Shown piece after piece: positions 63,342-64,000 of a DNA stretch of 64,000 bases. Source of the DNA: Ailanthus altissimus (lineage: Eukaryota; Streptophyta; Magnoliopsida; Sapindales; Simaroubaceae); NCBI GenBank assembly GCA_946807835.1, contig OX327697.1, forward strand, positions 6,215,001 to 6,279,000. The letters run 5' to 3'. The position numbers and the translations under genes were made by a program. Every line of letters starts with the position of its first letter. The first letter of the stretch is position 1. Below the pieces are notes generated by a model. The model was not told where the DNA came from. It made no database searches and worked only from the letters and a program-made list of their open reading frames with translations.

Positions 63342-64000
63342 CTGGTTTGGTAACCATGAAGGAAGATTTGGTCCTTAACCTTCTATATGTTAGACTTTAT
63401 TAGTTGGATAATATTTATTATTTTGAGGAAATTTATCATCTTATTGACAATATTTCCAACTTTAATTTTAGGTCATATTTTCTTATCTGATACTTTTCAA
63501 GTTCTAATTTGTATTCTTTTGCTAATACTTATCCTTATTTTCTTCATCATTTGTTTGGTAAAGATGGTTCATTTCTGCTTGTTGAGTATTATCTGGTTGT
63601 TAACTCAAGGTATCTACTATATTTGCATAAATAGAGTTTATTCTTATGGTGTACCAACCCTAGCATGTTCCAAGATAGTTGGGGGTTAACCAAGCTTTTC
63701 ATTCTTCAGAGAAAGCTCCTGCGAGTTTTCAAAAGTTATCCAACAAGCTATGTCATCCCAAAGTCAAGGAGTTCAATAGTTTAAAGATGATGGCATTAGA
63801 AGTAGCTGGCCATACTTGTGTAAGGAATATATTATCTGATCATAAGGCCTACTAAAAGGCTTTTTTAATTTTCTTTGTTGAGGTTTAAGGGTCCTATTAG
63901 AATATTGTTATACCTCTTGAGTTTAATATTGCTAACATGTTAAAGACGAGCTTAAATTTAATAGGCAGTGTAGCCAACAAGGGCCATATGCATTATATTG
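63342..64000 (+). pseudogene. Probable third part of the PMD-type remnant
   Basis: Broken plus-strand reading with NRVYSYGVPT near 63635-63660 resembles the downstream YxPxRVxxQFGxxQxVP box of PMD-transposon proteins. The rest is degraded and runs off the right edge. A 100-residue hydrophobic frame at 63387-63689 is mainly AT-rich sequence out of frame. Assignment is tentative. Confidence 0.35.

Noticed and set aside
63387..63689. 100-residue hydrophobic frame resembling a membrane protein
   Set aside because: T-rich DNA gives hydrophobic residues by composition. No start context. Only the last part overlaps a possible PMD-type motif.

Overview
This is plant nuclear DNA, most likely from a eudicot. 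Protein-coding genes are split by GT-AG introns, the intergenic DNA is very AT-rich, and about two thirds of the window is transposable elements. I cannot name the species. Four host genes are readable: the 5' part of an RCC1-repeat protein (minus strand, running off the left edge), a complete 14-3-3 gene (minus, 20441-22535), a complete twin-CX9C mitochondrial protein gene of the CMC1 type (plus, 28725-31298) and a complete 15-exon chaperonin subunit zeta gene, CCT6 (minus, 32237-39108). CMC1 and CCT6 converge. All exon joins keep frame, giving 262, 93 and 535 residues for the three complete genes.

Left part (1-19.4 kb): a tRNA-type SINE sits in an RCC1 intron. Just upstream of that gene lies a decayed 8-kb Mutator-like element (1957-9926) with matching terminal inverted repeats. 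It carries a transposase remnant on one strand and a DUF1985/Ulp1-protease remnant on the other, and a hAT-type MITE has jumped into the protease remnant. Next is a chromodomain Ty3/gypsy element (10012-19339, minus). Its integrase region is split by a solo LTR that is itself split by a second copy of the same LTR family in opposite orientation; both insertions have perfect 5-bp target duplications.

Middle (19.4-39.4 kb): the gene-rich part. A Pack-MULE-like element (25001-26779) carries a leucine-rich-repeat receptor fragment. A hAT-like element in a CCT6 intron carries a two-exon fragment, with intron, of a PRAF-type PH/RCC1/FYVE gene.

Right part (39.4-64 kb): almost only retrotransposon. 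It holds a structurally complete but coding-dead Ty1/copia element with 2.1-kb LTRs (39598-48963, target duplication gtagt), several diverged relatives of that LTR as fragments or solo LTRs, a separate solo-LTR candidate (51718-53273), a hAT-like element, and a decayed plant-mobile-domain coding region (about 58.7-64 kb). The last is interrupted by two solo LTRs, each with a 5-bp target duplication. Removing the first solo LTR restores the reading frame across the junction.

No host multi-gene pathway is apparent. The main biological content is nested transposition and capture of host gene pieces.
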